From Shewanella sp. ANA-3 (GTDB lineage Bacteria > Pseudomonadota > Gammaproteobacteria > Enterobacterales > Shewanellaceae): a DNA stretch of 64,000 bases. The notes under the pieces are model-generated. The model had not been told where the DNA came from, made no database searches, and was given only the letters and a program-made list of their open reading frames with translations. The position numbers were made by a program, and so were the translations under genes. Positions 1 to 8,587 of the stretch are shown piece by piece (the first letter of the stretch is position 1; each line of letters opens with the position of its first letter). The stretch is taken from assembly GCF_000203935.1 (NCBI RefSeq), contig NC_008577.1, positions 1,674,001-1,738,000 of the forward strand. The letters run 5' to 3'.

Positions 1-399
1 GGTAAAAACAACTGTGTTGATAAGCGTTTAAAATGAATAAATACTCATGTGTAACAAGTTGTAACCGATATTTTTAAATATTTATGTTTTTTTATGTGGA
101 AAAGGTGAATAAGCAAATGCGAATTTTTACGCTAAAAATGGCGATATCTTTAAAACGGTGTGAAGTTATTTAATTGAAATTACTTTATATATTTTTTTGG
201 AATGAATAATTTCAAAAATAGTTTTATCTGTTTGGTTAAGATGTTGAATTTTATTCAAGTGATTGATTATGCGGTTTTATTGAATTTTAGTGTCGGTAGT
301 TTGTCGTTTGCCAATTTATTGGCTTATTTGCATATCATTAACAGCATAAACGACAGATAAATATCTGTGTCAGGGTAAATGAAAAGAACAAAATACAAA
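1..399. other. AT-rich intergenic region without a recognisable gene
   Basis: No open frame with a ribosome-binding site and no RNA gene could be recognised here. The stretch is AT-rich. It holds short palindromes, for example ACAGATAAATATCTGT at 353-368, but nothing I can assign to a regulator. It may be the upstream region of a gene lying to the left of the window. Confidence 0.5.
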
Positions 400-421
400 A
401 AAAGCGCCAACGGGCGCTTTT
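400..421 (-). terminator. Rho-independent terminator after the rhodanese gene
   Basis: An AAAAGCGCC / GGCGCTTTT stem with a four-base loop is followed, on the minus strand, by a T-rich run. It lies about 20 bases after the stop codon of the rhodanese gene and probably ends the RND-DUF2892-rhodanese transcript. Confidence 0.85.
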
Positions 422-443
422 CATCGTAAATCTCAACAGCGAA

Positions 444-842
444 TTATTCTGTTTTCGGCTGAGCGTCGGCTAAGGTCTGATAACCGCCACCGTTATAGGT
501 TTGAGTGTAACCCGCTGCGACTAAAGCTTCGGTCGCGATACTGCTGCGTCGACCACTACGGCAATACAACACTACGGGCGCATCTTTGGCGATACCGCGC
601 TTAGCAAACTCAGCGGCGACTTGCTCAAAGGGAATATTAACCGCATTGGCTAAATGGCCTTCGGCAAACTCCTCTGGGGTGCGAACATCGAGCACCATAG
701 CGCCAGCAGCGATTTTCTGCCACGCCACTTGGGGCTCTTGATCGGCGGCACTTGCCGCGCTGGGGACTAAGGCGAGTGATGACAGACTCAAGAGGGCCAC
801 CCCCAGTAAGGTTTTACTGCGACACAGTAACTTGTTGAACAC
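444..842 (-). CDS. Periplasmic rhodanese-domain protein
   Basis: A single-domain rhodanese of the PspE/GlpE size class, predicted to be exported. The mature protein would transfer or carry sulfane sulfur on a cysteine. An N-terminal signal peptide (basic start, hydrophobic LLGVALLSLSSLALVPSA, cleavage near ASA-AD) is followed by the rhodanese motif VLDVRTPEEFAEGHL and the active loop CRSGRRS, whose cysteine is the acceptor. The GTG start at 842 was chosen because AAAGGAG lies seven bases before it; the longer frame from a TTG at 860 would place that Shine-Dalgarno sequence inside the coding region. It is the last gene of a four-gene minus-strand run after an RND adaptor, an RND pump and a small YgaP-like membrane protein. 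The physiological sulfur donor cannot be told from sequence. Confidence 0.85.
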   Translation of the reverse strand: MFNKLLCRSKTLLGVALLSLSSLALVPSAASAADQEPQVAWQKIAAGAMVLDVRTPEEFAEGHLANAVNIPFEQVAAEFAKRGIAKDAPVVLYCRSGRRSSIATEALVAAGYTQTYNGGGYQTLADAQPKTE

Positions 843-867
843 TGACTTTCTCCTTTGCAAATATGCA

Positions 868-1080
868 TTAACCTTGTCTAGCGATTTCAGCCTCGGATTT
901 GACGCCTAGCTTGCGTAATACCATGGCCGCAGGGCAAAAACCCGTAAAAGCGCTTTGGAATAGGTTAGCGCCAACGAAGGCCGTTAACCACAAAAAGTTA
1001 TGGTGTACAAAAGCGGTTAACACCAAAGACAGTAACACCATAAATCCGGCAAAAGCCATAATGCTGCGTTCGAGTGACAT
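868..1080 (-). CDS. Small inner-membrane protein, DUF2892 (YgaP transmembrane-domain family)
   Basis: A 70-residue protein with two hydrophobic segments (roughly residues 8-25 and 29-50) and the conserved tail GFCPAAMVLRKLG typical of DUF2892. In E. coli YgaP this membrane hairpin is fused to a cytoplasmic rhodanese domain. Here the hairpin and a periplasmic rhodanese are separate neighbouring genes. AGGAG seven bases before the ATG supports the start. It is 26 bases from the rhodanese start and 58 bases after the RND pump stop, so co-transcription is likely. A specific function is not established; some role in sulfur trafficking at the membrane is an inference from the pairing. Confidence 0.8.
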   Translation of the reverse strand: MSLERSIMAFAGFMVLLSLVLTAFVHHNFLWLTAFVGANLFQSAFTGFCPAAMVLRKLGVKSEAEIARQG

Positions 1081-1093
1081 AGGTTGCTCCTAG

Positions 1094-1113
1094 AGGCAGC
1101 GCTATGGCTGCCT
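1094..1113. other. Hairpin between RND pump gene and DUF2892 gene
   Basis: A seven-base perfect stem, AGGCAGC / GCTGCCT, with a six-base loop lies in the 58-base gap between the two genes. There is no T-run on either strand, so it is more likely an RNA-processing or stability element than a terminator. Confidence 0.4.
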
Positions 1114-1138
1114 ATTGTGGGTTAATCAGCTGTTTGAG

Positions 1139-4100
1139 TTAAGTTATGCGATTTTTCATCGCCGCGTAGTAAAGCACTGGAATAACGATTAGGGTCAGTA
1201 AGGTCGAGATAAAAATCCCGAAAATCAGACTGATCGCAAGCCCGTTGAAGATAGGGTCGTCCAGGATAAACAGGGCGCCAATCATGGCCGCCAAAGCGGT
1301 CAGCATAATGGGTTTGGCCCGTACGGCGCCCGAGTGGATGACAGCCCGCTCAAAGGGAACCCCTGAGGCGGTTTCCTGATTGATAAAATCCACTAATAAT
1401 ATCGAGTTACGGACAATAATCCCCGCCAAGGCAATCATGCCAATCATAGATGTCGCGGTAAATTGCGCGCCGAGCAGGGCATGCCCCGGCATGACCCCAA
1501 TCACTGTCAGTGGGATCGGCGCCATAATGATAAGCGGCACCAGATAGGATCTAAATTGGGCAACGACCAATAAGTAAATCGCAATCATCCCCACGGCATA
1601 GGCAATGCCCATATCCCTGAAGGTTTCGTAGGTGATCTTCCATTCTCCGTCCCAAAGCACGGCGACTGAGTCTAGTCCGGTTGGTTGGTGGATATAATGC
1701 TGATCGAAACCTAAGCCACCTTCGCCGTCGATTTTACCCGCCATGTCGAACATGCCATAGAGCGGACTGTCGAGCGGACCGGCCATATCGGCAACCACCA
1801 TCACCATAGGGATCATATTCTTATGGATGATAGGAGCATCGATTTTACCGCGCTTAATCGTCACCAGCTCAGACACGGGCACTGATTGCCCCGTTTGGCT
1901 CTGTAGCTTCATATTCAGCACTTGCTCTAAATCGATTTTAGCCCCTTCTTGCAGTTGCAGGCGGATAGGCACAGGTTGCTTCTGCTGCGCGATATGCAAG
2001 TAGCTTACATCCTTACCGCCAACCGAAGTTGCAATTAAATCAACGATATTGCTGTAGGGCACGGCCATCAGACTGGCTTTCGAACGGTCGATCATTACCT
2101 GCCATTTTTGCTGCGCTGCGGGCAAGAAAATATCAATATCGACCACATCTTTAGTCTCACGGAACAGTGACTGCAGCTCGTAGGCCGCTTGTTCGCGAAT
2201 CGCAGGACTTGGACCATAGACTTCGGCCACAATCGGCGACCAGACTGGCGGGCCAGGTGGCACTTCGACGACTTTCACATTGGCCTGATATTTAGCGCCG
2301 ATATGCTGTAATTCTTCACGTACCGACAGCGCAATGCTGTGACTATCACGCTTGCGATGCTTTTTATCGACTAAGTTAACCTGAATGTCGCCAAGCTCTT
2401 GGCTATGGCGCAGAAAATAGTGCCGTACTAAGCCGTTAAAATTCATCGGTGCATTGGTGCCGGCATAGAGCTGCAAATGTTCCACCTCGGGCACAGTAGC
2501 CAGGTAGCGACTTAAATCCTGAAGGACACGCTGGGTTTGCTCCACTGGCGTGCCTTCAGGCATATCCACCATGACTTGGAACTCGGATTTATTATCGAAG
2601 GGCAGCATCTTTAACACTACGAGCTGACCCACAGGCAGCGCCACGGCGATACCGATAAGCACAAAGACCCCAGCAGCAAGTCCAATCCGTGCTTTACGGG
2701 CACCTTTACCTAGCAGAAAGGGACCGATTAAACGGGTAAACAGACGCACCATTTTGCTCTCGTTCATCTGAGCATCGGCATCGCTGCTGTGCGCGGTATT
2801 AGTGGCTGAACCGCTGTGGTGTTTGAGCAGCTTACGACTCAGCCATGGGGTCACCATAAAGGCGACCACAAGGGAAATCAGCATGCCCATACTGGCGTTG
2901 ATGGGAATGGGGCTCATATAAGGACCCATTAATCCCGACACAAATGCCATGGGCAGCAGGGCGGCGATAACGGTAAAGGTGGCGAGAATCGTCGGGCCGC
3001 CGACTTCATCGACCGCAACGGGGATGAGTTCGCTAAAGGATTTTTTACCGAGCGCCATGTGCCGGTGGATATTCTCCACCACCACAATGGCATCGTCGAC
3101 CAAGATCCCGATGGAGAAAATCAGCGCGAATAGTGACACTCGGTTAAGGGTAAATCCCCACGCCCAGGAGGCGAACAGGGTGATCGCCAAGGTGATAATA
3201 ATGGCGACACCGACCACCAGTGATTCGCGGGCGCCCATGGTTAAAAAGACCAATACGACAACGGCGCTGGTGGCAAAAATCAGCTTAAGAATAAGGGTGT
3301 TAGATTTATCCGCCGCCGTTTCACCATAGTTGCGCGAAACAGTCACTTCGACATTGCTTGGGATCAACACATTCTTGACCTTAGCAATGCGCGCGAGGGT
3401 CGCATCGGCAATATCGACGGCGTTTTGCCCCGGCTGCTTACCAATGGCTATGGTTACTGCGGGGTAAATATCTGTCTTGTCGCTATGCCAAACGCTTTGG
3501 GTGGGAATATCACTCTTTAAACTGATGTCGGCAGTATCGGCCAAATAAACGGGGATAGGTTTACCCTGCTTATCCTGAGAAATACTCACTACCAGCTGTT
3601 TTACATCGTCGATGGATTGTAAAAACTGACCCGCTTGAACCTTAATCTCTTGATTACCTTGCACTAAAGATGCAGGCATCGAGATGTGATTATTGTCATT
3701 CAGGCTCTGTCTCAACTTGTCATAGGTGAGATTAAAGCTGTTCATCTTGGCGGGATCGATACGCACATTCGCCACCATCTCATGTTGGCCAACGGTGTAA
3801 ATCTCCCGCGTACCCGGGATCCGCTTGATTTCGGTTTCAAGTCCTAACGCCAGATGGGTCAACTGTTCGGCCGAGACCTGTTTGTCCTTGGACCAGAGTG
3901 TCAGGCTGACAATCGGCACATCATCGATACCGCGGGGTTTAATCAATGGTTCGCCGACACCCGCCCCCTGTGGCAGTTTATCCATATTGGAATAAATCTG
4001 GTTGTAGAGGCTGACAATGGCATCGTTGCGGGTTACGCCGACTTTAAAGATCACAATGATCATCGCGCCATCGGGCTGGGAGAAAGAATAGAGCGTGTCT

Positions 4101-4369
4101 ATCCCTTTGAGCTCAGAGATCACTTGCTCTGCGGGCAGGGTGACTAAGTTTTCGACTTCGGTCGGAGTCGCGCCGGGGAAAGGGATAAAGACGTCGGCAA
4201 AAGTGACGTCAATCTGCGGTTCTTCTTCCTTTGGGGTCACTAAGATGGCAAATAAGCCGAGTAACAAACCCAGCAGTGCCAGCAGCGGCGTAATGGCACT
4301 GTTTTGAAATGCGGCCGCAATCCGACCCGAAATGCCAAGTGACGTCGAAGATTCAGTAGCGTGTTTCAT
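1139..4369 (-). CDS. RND-family efflux transporter permease subunit
   Basis: A 1076-residue AcrB/HAE-superfamily proton antiporter. It has the usual layout: one N-terminal membrane helix (ITPLLALLGLLLGLFAILV), a large periplasmic porter loop, a helix bundle, and a second copy of the same plan. Helix four carries the paired aspartates of the proton relay (ILVDDAIVVVENIH, about residue 424). The second half ends in the usual LVDFINQE region. GAGG seven bases before the ATG supports the start. The adaptor gene lies 34 bases upstream. No outer-membrane channel gene is nearby, so it presumably uses a TolC-like protein from elsewhere. Substrates cannot be predicted. The downstream DUF2892 and rhodanese genes are unusual partners for a drug pump and hint at a sulfur-linked or stress role. 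Confidence 0.9.
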   Translation of the reverse strand: MKHATESSTSLGISGRIAAAFQNSAITPLLALLGLLLGLFAILVTPKEEEPQIDVTFADVFIPFPGATPTEVENLVTLPAEQVISELKGIDTLYSFSQPDGAMIIVIFKVGVTRNDAIVSLYNQIYSNMDKLPQGAGVGEPLIKPRGIDDVPIVSLTLWSKDKQVSAEQLTHLALGLETEIKRIPGTREIYTVGQHEMVANVRIDPAKMNSFNLTYDKLRQSLNDNNHISMPASLVQGNQEIKVQAGQFLQSIDDVKQLVVSISQDKQGKPIPVYLADTADISLKSDIPTQSVWHSDKTDIYPAVTIAIGKQPGQNAVDIADATLARIAKVKNVLIPSNVEVTVSRNYGETAADKSNTLILKLIFATSAVVVLVFLTMGARESLVVGVAIIITLAITLFASWAWGFTLNRVSLFALIFSIGILVDDAIVVVENIHRHMALGKKSFSELIPVAVDEVGGPTILATFTVIAALLPMAFVSGLMGPYMSPIPINASMGMLISLVVAFMVTPWLSRKLLKHHSGSATNTAHSSDADAQMNESKMVRLFTRLIGPFLLGKGARKARIGLAAGVFVLIGIAVALPVGQLVVLKMLPFDNKSEFQVMVDMPEGTPVEQTQRVLQDLSRYLATVPEVEHLQLYAGTNAPMNFNGLVRHYFLRHSQELGDIQVNLVDKKHRKRDSHSIALSVREELQHIGAKYQANVKVVEVPPGPPVWSPIVAEVYGPSPAIREQAAYELQSLFRETKDVVDIDIFLPAAQQKWQVMIDRSKASLMAVPYSNIVDLIATSVGGKDVSYLHIAQQKQPVPIRLQLQEGAKIDLEQVLNMKLQSQTGQSVPVSELVTIKRGKIDAPIIHKNMIPMVMVVADMAGPLDSPLYGMFDMAGKIDGEGGLGFDQHYIHQPTGLDSVAVLWDGEWKITYETFRDMGIAYAVGMIAIYLLVVAQFRSYLVPLIIMAPIPLTVIGVMPGHALLGAQFTATSMIGMIALAGIIVRNSILLVDFINQETASGVPFERAVIHSGAVRAKPIMLTALAAMIGALFILDDPIFNGLAISLIFGIFISTLLTLIVIPVLYYAAMKNRIT

Positions 4370-4403
4370 TCAACAACCTCATCAAGTTGATATCGCTAGG
4401 GAA

Positions 4404-5417
4404 TTATTGCTTTTGTTCAAGCAACACTTGGTAAGCATCCATGGCGACAATATCACCGGTTCGCAGTCCCGCGAGGACTTCTACTTCACCACCGACGGGC
4501 TCAGAGACGCGCACCTGGGTGAGCACAAATTGCTCGCCTTTTTTCAAGTAGACACTGCTAAGCTCATTCATGGTGATAAGCGTCGAGGTCGGCAGTTGGA
4601 TTTTTTCCCGTTCGCCATTTTTAAACAGCGCCTTGGCCCAAGTACCGGGTTGAAGGTTAGGCTCATCCTTTGGCAGGTTAATCCGTACCTGATAGCTGTG
4701 GCTCACTGGGTCGGCAAAGCTAAAGATGGTGAGATCCTTGGAGGTGAGTTCACGACCATCACTTAAGCGCACCATAAACTCAGGCGCGTTTTTCAGTTGC
4801 TGAATATAGCGCTGTGGCACTTGGGTGATAGCGCGCATTTGGCTCGGTGAAAACCCCGATAGCAGTGGCTGACCGACACTGACGGTTTCGCCTAATTCGA
4901 CTAAACGCTCGGTGACAATGCCGCTAAATGGTGCCGATACCACAGTATATTTGAGGGATTCAGTGGCTTTGATAACCCTAGCTTTGGCGGCACTCACGGC
5001 TTGTTCGGCGGCCTTGGCATTGGCGGTCGCTTCATCCATGGCGCCTTTTGAAATCGCGCCTTGGGGGAAGAGTTCTTTATAGCGTTTGTATTGGGCCTGC
5101 GCCTCGACATTCAGGGCTGTTGCTTTGGCGAGATCGGCTTCATAGCTTGCCAGTTCTGCGCCTTGCTCTTTGCTGGTGATCTCGAGTAACGCCGCGCCTT
5201 CTGGCACGACATCATTAACATCGTAGTTGAGCTTAACGATACGCCCTGAGGTTTGCGCCGAGACGGTAGCCGCTTTGACAGCCTCGATACTGGCGTCTAA
5301 GGTCACCCAATTCGCGTACGGTTTGCTCATCACCTCGAGGGTCGCTAAGGGCGCAGCCTGGGTGGCAAAGGGGGAAAAAACGAATAATGTGAATAGAGTA
5401 CGTGAGATTGCAGCCAT
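4404..5417 (-). CDS. RND efflux periplasmic adaptor (membrane fusion protein)
   Basis: A 337-residue HlyD/AcrA-type adaptor linking the pump encoded 34 bases downstream to an outer-membrane channel. A cleavable signal peptide (RTLFTLFVFSPFATQAAP) with no lipobox cysteine suggests it is periplasmic rather than lipid-anchored. A first lipoyl half (TVSAQTSGRIVKLNYDVNDVV) is followed by an alpha-hairpin (about residues 85-140, alanine-rich) and the second lipoyl half (VSAPFSGIVTERLVELGETV); beta-barrel and membrane-proximal parts follow. It is slightly shorter than typical AcrA (about 380-400 residues). The start is supported by GGGAT upstream. It is the first gene of its operon; the 180 bases upstream are AT-rich and carry no regulator gene. 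Confidence 0.88.
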   Translation of the reverse strand: MAAISRTLFTLFVFSPFATQAAPLATLEVMSKPYANWVTLDASIEAVKAATVSAQTSGRIVKLNYDVNDVVPEGAALLEITSKEQGAELASYEADLAKATALNVEAQAQYKRYKELFPQGAISKGAMDEATANAKAAEQAVSAAKARVIKATESLKYTVVSAPFSGIVTERLVELGETVSVGQPLLSGFSPSQMRAITQVPQRYIQQLKNAPEFMVRLSDGRELTSKDLTIFSFADPVSHSYQVRINLPKDEPNLQPGTWAKALFKNGEREKIQLPTSTLITMNELSSVYLKKGEQFVLTQVRVSEPVGGEVEVLAGLRTGDIVAMDAYQVLLEQKQ

Positions 5418-5599
5418 ACCAAATCATCCCAAAAATAATTCATGAGTAAATTCTAATGGAGTTGTTTTGATTAGGCAATCAATATTTATTAGAAAAATTT
5501 AATGTAATCGATTTCGCTAATATAGGGAAACGGCGAATGAATCTTCCCTTACATCAATCGCCATGTCATCACTCTTAGGTCTTTGTCCTGCTTTAAATA

Positions 5600-6316
5600 T
5601 CAGTCGTTTAAATAATAGGTCAGCGTAGACACAATGCGAATTTGTTTTATGTAAGGCGTGCTGCTGTCACGATCGGAAATCGTAAACTGGCCTTGGCTGG
5701 CACTCTTAATCTTACCCAAACGCGATTGTGAGTCCTTGGCAAACTTTTCGGCCACTTCCCGCGCATTTTGCGTCGCTTCCTGCACCATGGTCGGTTTCAC
5801 ATCATTGAGCGCCGTAAATAAAAACTCGGTGCGGTTTTCATAATCTTGGCTACCGATGGCAATGCCTTCTTTAACCAAATTTATCATTTGCTTACGCGTG
5901 CTTAGCATTAAATCAATCTGTGGGGTATAGACAGAAAGATTCACCTTAGCCGAGTAACGATACCTCACGTTCGGGTCGACGTAGCCTTGGGCCTGCCTGT
6001 CTTCTATCGTCGGCAGCGATACGGTAATCTCGCTGTCGCTAAAACCCTGTTCCTTGAGGAAGGCGACCACTCTGTCGGTTTTTTGCTGCACTGTGTCGTA
6101 GAGCTTAGGCAGGTTATTGTCGACTTCGGTGAAGTTAATCGGCCAGATGGCGATATTGGCTTTCACTTCCTTTTCGGCCAGCCCTTTAACTGTGACTGTG
6201 CGCTCTAGGGCTTTCATCTCTAACAGCGCCGAGCTAGCGCTTTGTCCTACATAGACCATGCCCGCACATAAAAAACCGCCAAGCACGAGGGCGGGGAGTA
6301 GGTAACTCTTTTGCAT
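5600..6316 (-). CDS. SIMPL-domain (DUF541) exported protein
   Basis: A protein of 238 residues with one N-terminal hydrophobic segment (SYLLPALVLGGFLCAGMVYVG) and a SIMPL/DUF541 domain, recognisable by RTVTVKGLAEKEVKANIAIW near the start and the RYSAKVNLSVYTPQIDL middle strand. Family members sit in the periplasm or on the outer face of the inner membrane and have been linked to oxidative-stress tolerance; the biochemical activity is unknown. The ATG at 6316 was preferred over an upstream in-frame start because GAGAGAA precedes it and it puts the hydrophobic segment at the very N-terminus. It is a single gene on the minus strand, apparently monocistronic. Confidence 0.8.
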   Translation of the reverse strand: MQKSYLLPALVLGGFLCAGMVYVGQSASSALLEMKALERTVTVKGLAEKEVKANIAIWPINFTEVDNNLPKLYDTVQQKTDRVVAFLKEQGFSDSEITVSLPTIEDRQAQGYVDPNVRYRYSAKVNLSVYTPQIDLMLSTRKQMINLVKEGIAIGSQDYENRTEFLFTALNDVKPTMVQEATQNAREVAEKFAKDSQSRLGKIKSASQGQFTISDRDSSTPYIKQIRIVSTLTYYLND

Positions 6317-6473
6317 AACTGATTCTCTCGATGGGATGCCTTTCGCTACCATACTGCAATTAGATGATTTTGGGCATAGGTGAAGGCGCAAAGCTGAGCG
6401 CTTAATACTAAATGCTCAGCTGCTATTCAGGATTGAAAAGCTGTTGTTGCAAAGTGGCTTATAACTGAACGGC

Positions 6474-6857
6474 TTAATTGGCTGGCGGCGTTGGACTTGG
6501 CTGCCATAATTCGACTTTATTGCCATCGGGGTCGATAAACCAACCGAAACGGCCAAATTCCGAGTCTTCAATCTCCCCAATCTGTTCACCGCCGCCCTGA
6601 GAGACTTGCTGTAGGGCCTGCTCCAGATCGTCAACGATAAAATTGACCATAAAGCTTTTATCAGTCGGGGCAAAATAGCTAGTGTTATGGTCGAAGGGGG
6701 TCCACACATGGTAACCGGGCGTGGGTTTATCGTTATGATAAAAAGCCGCGCCGCCCCAGTTTTCAATCGGTATTTGCAGATGGGTTTGATACCAAGTGGC
6801 TAACGCGACGGGATCAGTACTTTTAAAAAAAATACCACCAAGTCCAATGACTTTTGC
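6474..6857 (-). CDS. VOC-superfamily (glyoxalase/bleomycin-resistance-like) protein
   Basis: A single-module VOC protein of 127 residues. It begins AKVIGLGGIFFKSTDPVAL, the usual first beta-alpha-beta-beta-beta half, and ends with the family signature GRFGWFIDPDGNKVELWQP, whose glutamate is a typical metal ligand. Members include dioxygenases, thiol transferases and metal-free binding proteins; the precise reaction here cannot be inferred. The ATG at 6857 starts exactly at the fold; a longer frame to 6920 would add 21 residues unlike the family and would overlap the FadL terminator. No good Shine-Dalgarno sequence is visible, so the start is moderately certain. It is expressed alone or by read-through from fadL. 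Confidence 0.75.
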   Translation of the reverse strand, partial: AKVIGLGGIFFKSTDPVALATWYQTHLQIPIENWGGAAFYHNDKPTPGYHVWTPFDHNTSYFAPTDKSFMVNFIVDDLEQALQQVSQGGGEQIGEIEDSEFGRFGWFIDPDGNKVELWQPSPTPPAN

Positions 6858-6918
6858 CATAAGGGTGACAGTGCAAGGGAAGGATGGATTAACTTTAGGC
6901 AATAAATACGCAAGATAC

Positions 6919-6946
6919 AAAAAAGCCGCATAAATGCGGCTTTTTT
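6919..6946. terminator. Rho-independent terminator after fadL
   Basis: An AAAAGCCGCA / TGCGGCTTTT stem with a short loop is flanked by A- and T-runs on both sides. It lies 15 bases after the fadL stop on the minus strand and probably ends that message before the VOC gene. Confidence 0.85.
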
Positions 6947-6960
6947 GAGGCGTAAACAGC

Positions 6961-8247
6961 TTAGAACTGGTAGCTGTACTGTACTGAGTAGTACATACCT
7001 TTTGATTCAGTTACGGCGTTCACAGGGCCTGTGATAGCGCTGTTTTCGATCAGGTGAACTTCTTCACCTTTAATGTACGCGATACCTAAGTCAACGGTGT
7101 TTTGTGGGTTGATGTGGTAGCTCATACCCGCTGTGTACCAGTTACGGTCAGAGTCTGGGAATGAAATCGAGCTGATTTCGTCCACAACGCCTTGGTCATG
7201 CATATAACCTGCACGAACAGTGAATTGTTCGTTGATGGTGTATGTACCACCTACGCTGAATAACCATGAATCTTTCCATTGGTATTCTTTCAGGGCTACG
7301 TCACCTACGGGTTGAGTCACACCCACAGCGGCAATCGTTGCAGTACCGTCTTTCGCAGTGATTTGATCGAAGTTGCCCCATTGGGTGTGCTGCGCAGTGT
7401 AGTGCAGTGCAAACTTAGGTGTGATCTGATGGAAACCGGCTACTTGGAAAATATCCGCTAACGGTACATCTAAGCTATCGAAACTGGTCGTAACTGGTAC
7501 TGCACCTACACCAGGAATGGTTGTCATCGAGACAGTATTGATATCGCCTTCAACATTTACGGTTGGGCTGAAACGGTAGCTGATACCGAAACGGTTATCT
7601 TTATTTAATTCAACAGTGGCACCCACGATACCACCGAAAGCCCAACCATCAGCGTCTACGTCAACCAGAGGCGTAGTGCCCATATTACGGGTTAAGCGGC
7701 CTTCGCCGTAGACGGCATCCAAACCCGCACCGATGCTGAACATATCGTTGATGCGGTATGACACGCTGGCGTTGAAGTTAACTGTAGTGACTTCAGTTTC
7801 ACCGAGTAGGTCGAAAGGTGCTGCAGGCTTGTTCTTAGACAAAGAGCTGGCGTCAGTACCTGTACCGAAGTTAGAGAATGCGGCAAAACCCACGGCGAAT
7901 TTATCGTCGATTGGGTGGATGTAGAAAATGTTCGGGATAACTTTAGAGCTACCCGCATCGTCGATACTGCCTAAGTCATAGGCGCCACCGCCAAAGTTAA
8001 CGTCTTTAACGTCAACAGTAATATCGGCATAGGTTAGGCCTAAAGAGATTGCATCTTTATCGAATAATGCCATCGCTGCTGGGTTACGCGATAACACAGA
8101 GGCGTTATCGGCGATGACTGCGTCACCAGCAAAAGCACGGCCCATACCTGTAGCTGATTGGCTGTTTAATTGGAAACCCGAAGCGAAAGTTTGTGAGCTC
8201 GCCAGTGCAACTGCAACGGCAAGCAGCGTCTTGTTGAATGATTTCAT
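6961..8247 (-). CDS. fadL: FadL-family outer-membrane long-chain fatty acid transporter
   Basis: A 428-residue outer-membrane beta-barrel of the FadL/TodX family that lets hydrophobic compounds, typically long-chain fatty acids, cross the outer membrane. A signal peptide (NKTLLAVAVALASSQTFA) is followed by the family hallmark SGFQLNSQSATGMGRAFAG and later NPAAMALF, which form the N-terminal hatch. The protein ends in an aromatic strand (YYSVQYSYQF) as expected for barrel assembly. Its length is close to E. coli FadL (446 with signal). The ATG at 8247 gives a standard signal peptide; the longer frame to 8304 does not. Two FadR-like palindromes lie upstream, matching the one before fadIJ, so uptake and beta-oxidation genes are probably co-regulated. 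A paralogue for aromatic hydrocarbons cannot be excluded. Confidence 0.88.
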   Translation of the reverse strand: MKSFNKTLLAVAVALASSQTFASGFQLNSQSATGMGRAFAGDAVIADNASVLSRNPAAMALFDKDAISLGLTYADITVDVKDVNFGGGAYDLGSIDDAGSSKVIPNIFYIHPIDDKFAVGFAAFSNFGTGTDASSLSKNKPAAPFDLLGETEVTTVNFNASVSYRINDMFSIGAGLDAVYGEGRLTRNMGTTPLVDVDADGWAFGGIVGATVELNKDNRFGISYRFSPTVNVEGDINTVSMTTIPGVGAVPVTTSFDSLDVPLADIFQVAGFHQITPKFALHYTAQHTQWGNFDQITAKDGTATIAAVGVTQPVGDVALKEYQWKDSWLFSVGGTYTINEQFTVRAGYMHDQGVVDEISSISFPDSDRNWYTAGMSYHINPQNTVDLGIAYIKGEEVHLIENSAITGPVNAVTESKGMYYSVQYSYQF

Positions 8248-8355
8248 TATTATTCTCTCATTATTTTGGTATTGGATTTTGTTCGGTCCTAGTCGCCGGA
8301 ACAACGCGCAAATCCTTTTATAATCTTCGGCATGTTAGGGATTGTGTGTAACCTC

Positions 8356-8373
8356 AACAAGTCCGACCAGATT
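8356..8373. promoter_or_regulatory. FadR-like operator upstream of fadL (site 1)
   Basis: On the minus strand the sequence reads AATCTGGTCGGACTTGTT, close to the FadR consensus as I know it (AACTGGTCNGACCAGTT-type palindrome). It lies about 110 bases upstream of the fadL start, where FadR would repress transcription in the absence of long acyl-CoA. Confidence 0.7.
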
Positions 8374-8426
8374 TGATTTTTGTTAAAAAACAGTTAATTA
8401 AAACGGGGTCATACTTTAGCATGAAC

Positions 8427-8443
8427 GAATGGTCGGGCCAGAT
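8427..8443. promoter_or_regulatory. FadR-like operator upstream of fadL (site 2)
   Basis: GAATGGTCGGGCCAGAT is a second, weaker match to the FadR palindrome, about 55 bases beyond site 1. E. coli fadL also has two FadR sites, which makes the pair more credible. Confidence 0.5.
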
Positions 8444-8535
8444 GCTTGGTATCTTTGGCTTTTATCTTAAGGCGAGGTTTTAATTGAGGTTAACGTTTTG
8501 TAACTGATGAAAGGTTAATAAATTTATACAAATTG

Positions 8536-8562
8536 TAAAAAGCGTACACTTGTACGCTTTTT
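8536..8562. terminator. Terminator after putP (also resembles a FabR palindrome)
   Basis: A perfect hairpin, AAAAAGCGTACA / TGTACGCTTTTT, with a two-base centre lies about 25 bases after the putP stop and has T-runs on both strands, so it works as a terminator on paper. Its core, AGCGTACACTTGTACGCT, also matches the FabR operator palindrome, which is why it is raised again as a finding. Confidence 0.7.
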
Positions 8563-8587
8563 ACGTTCTCAGAAATTATTTCAGCTG

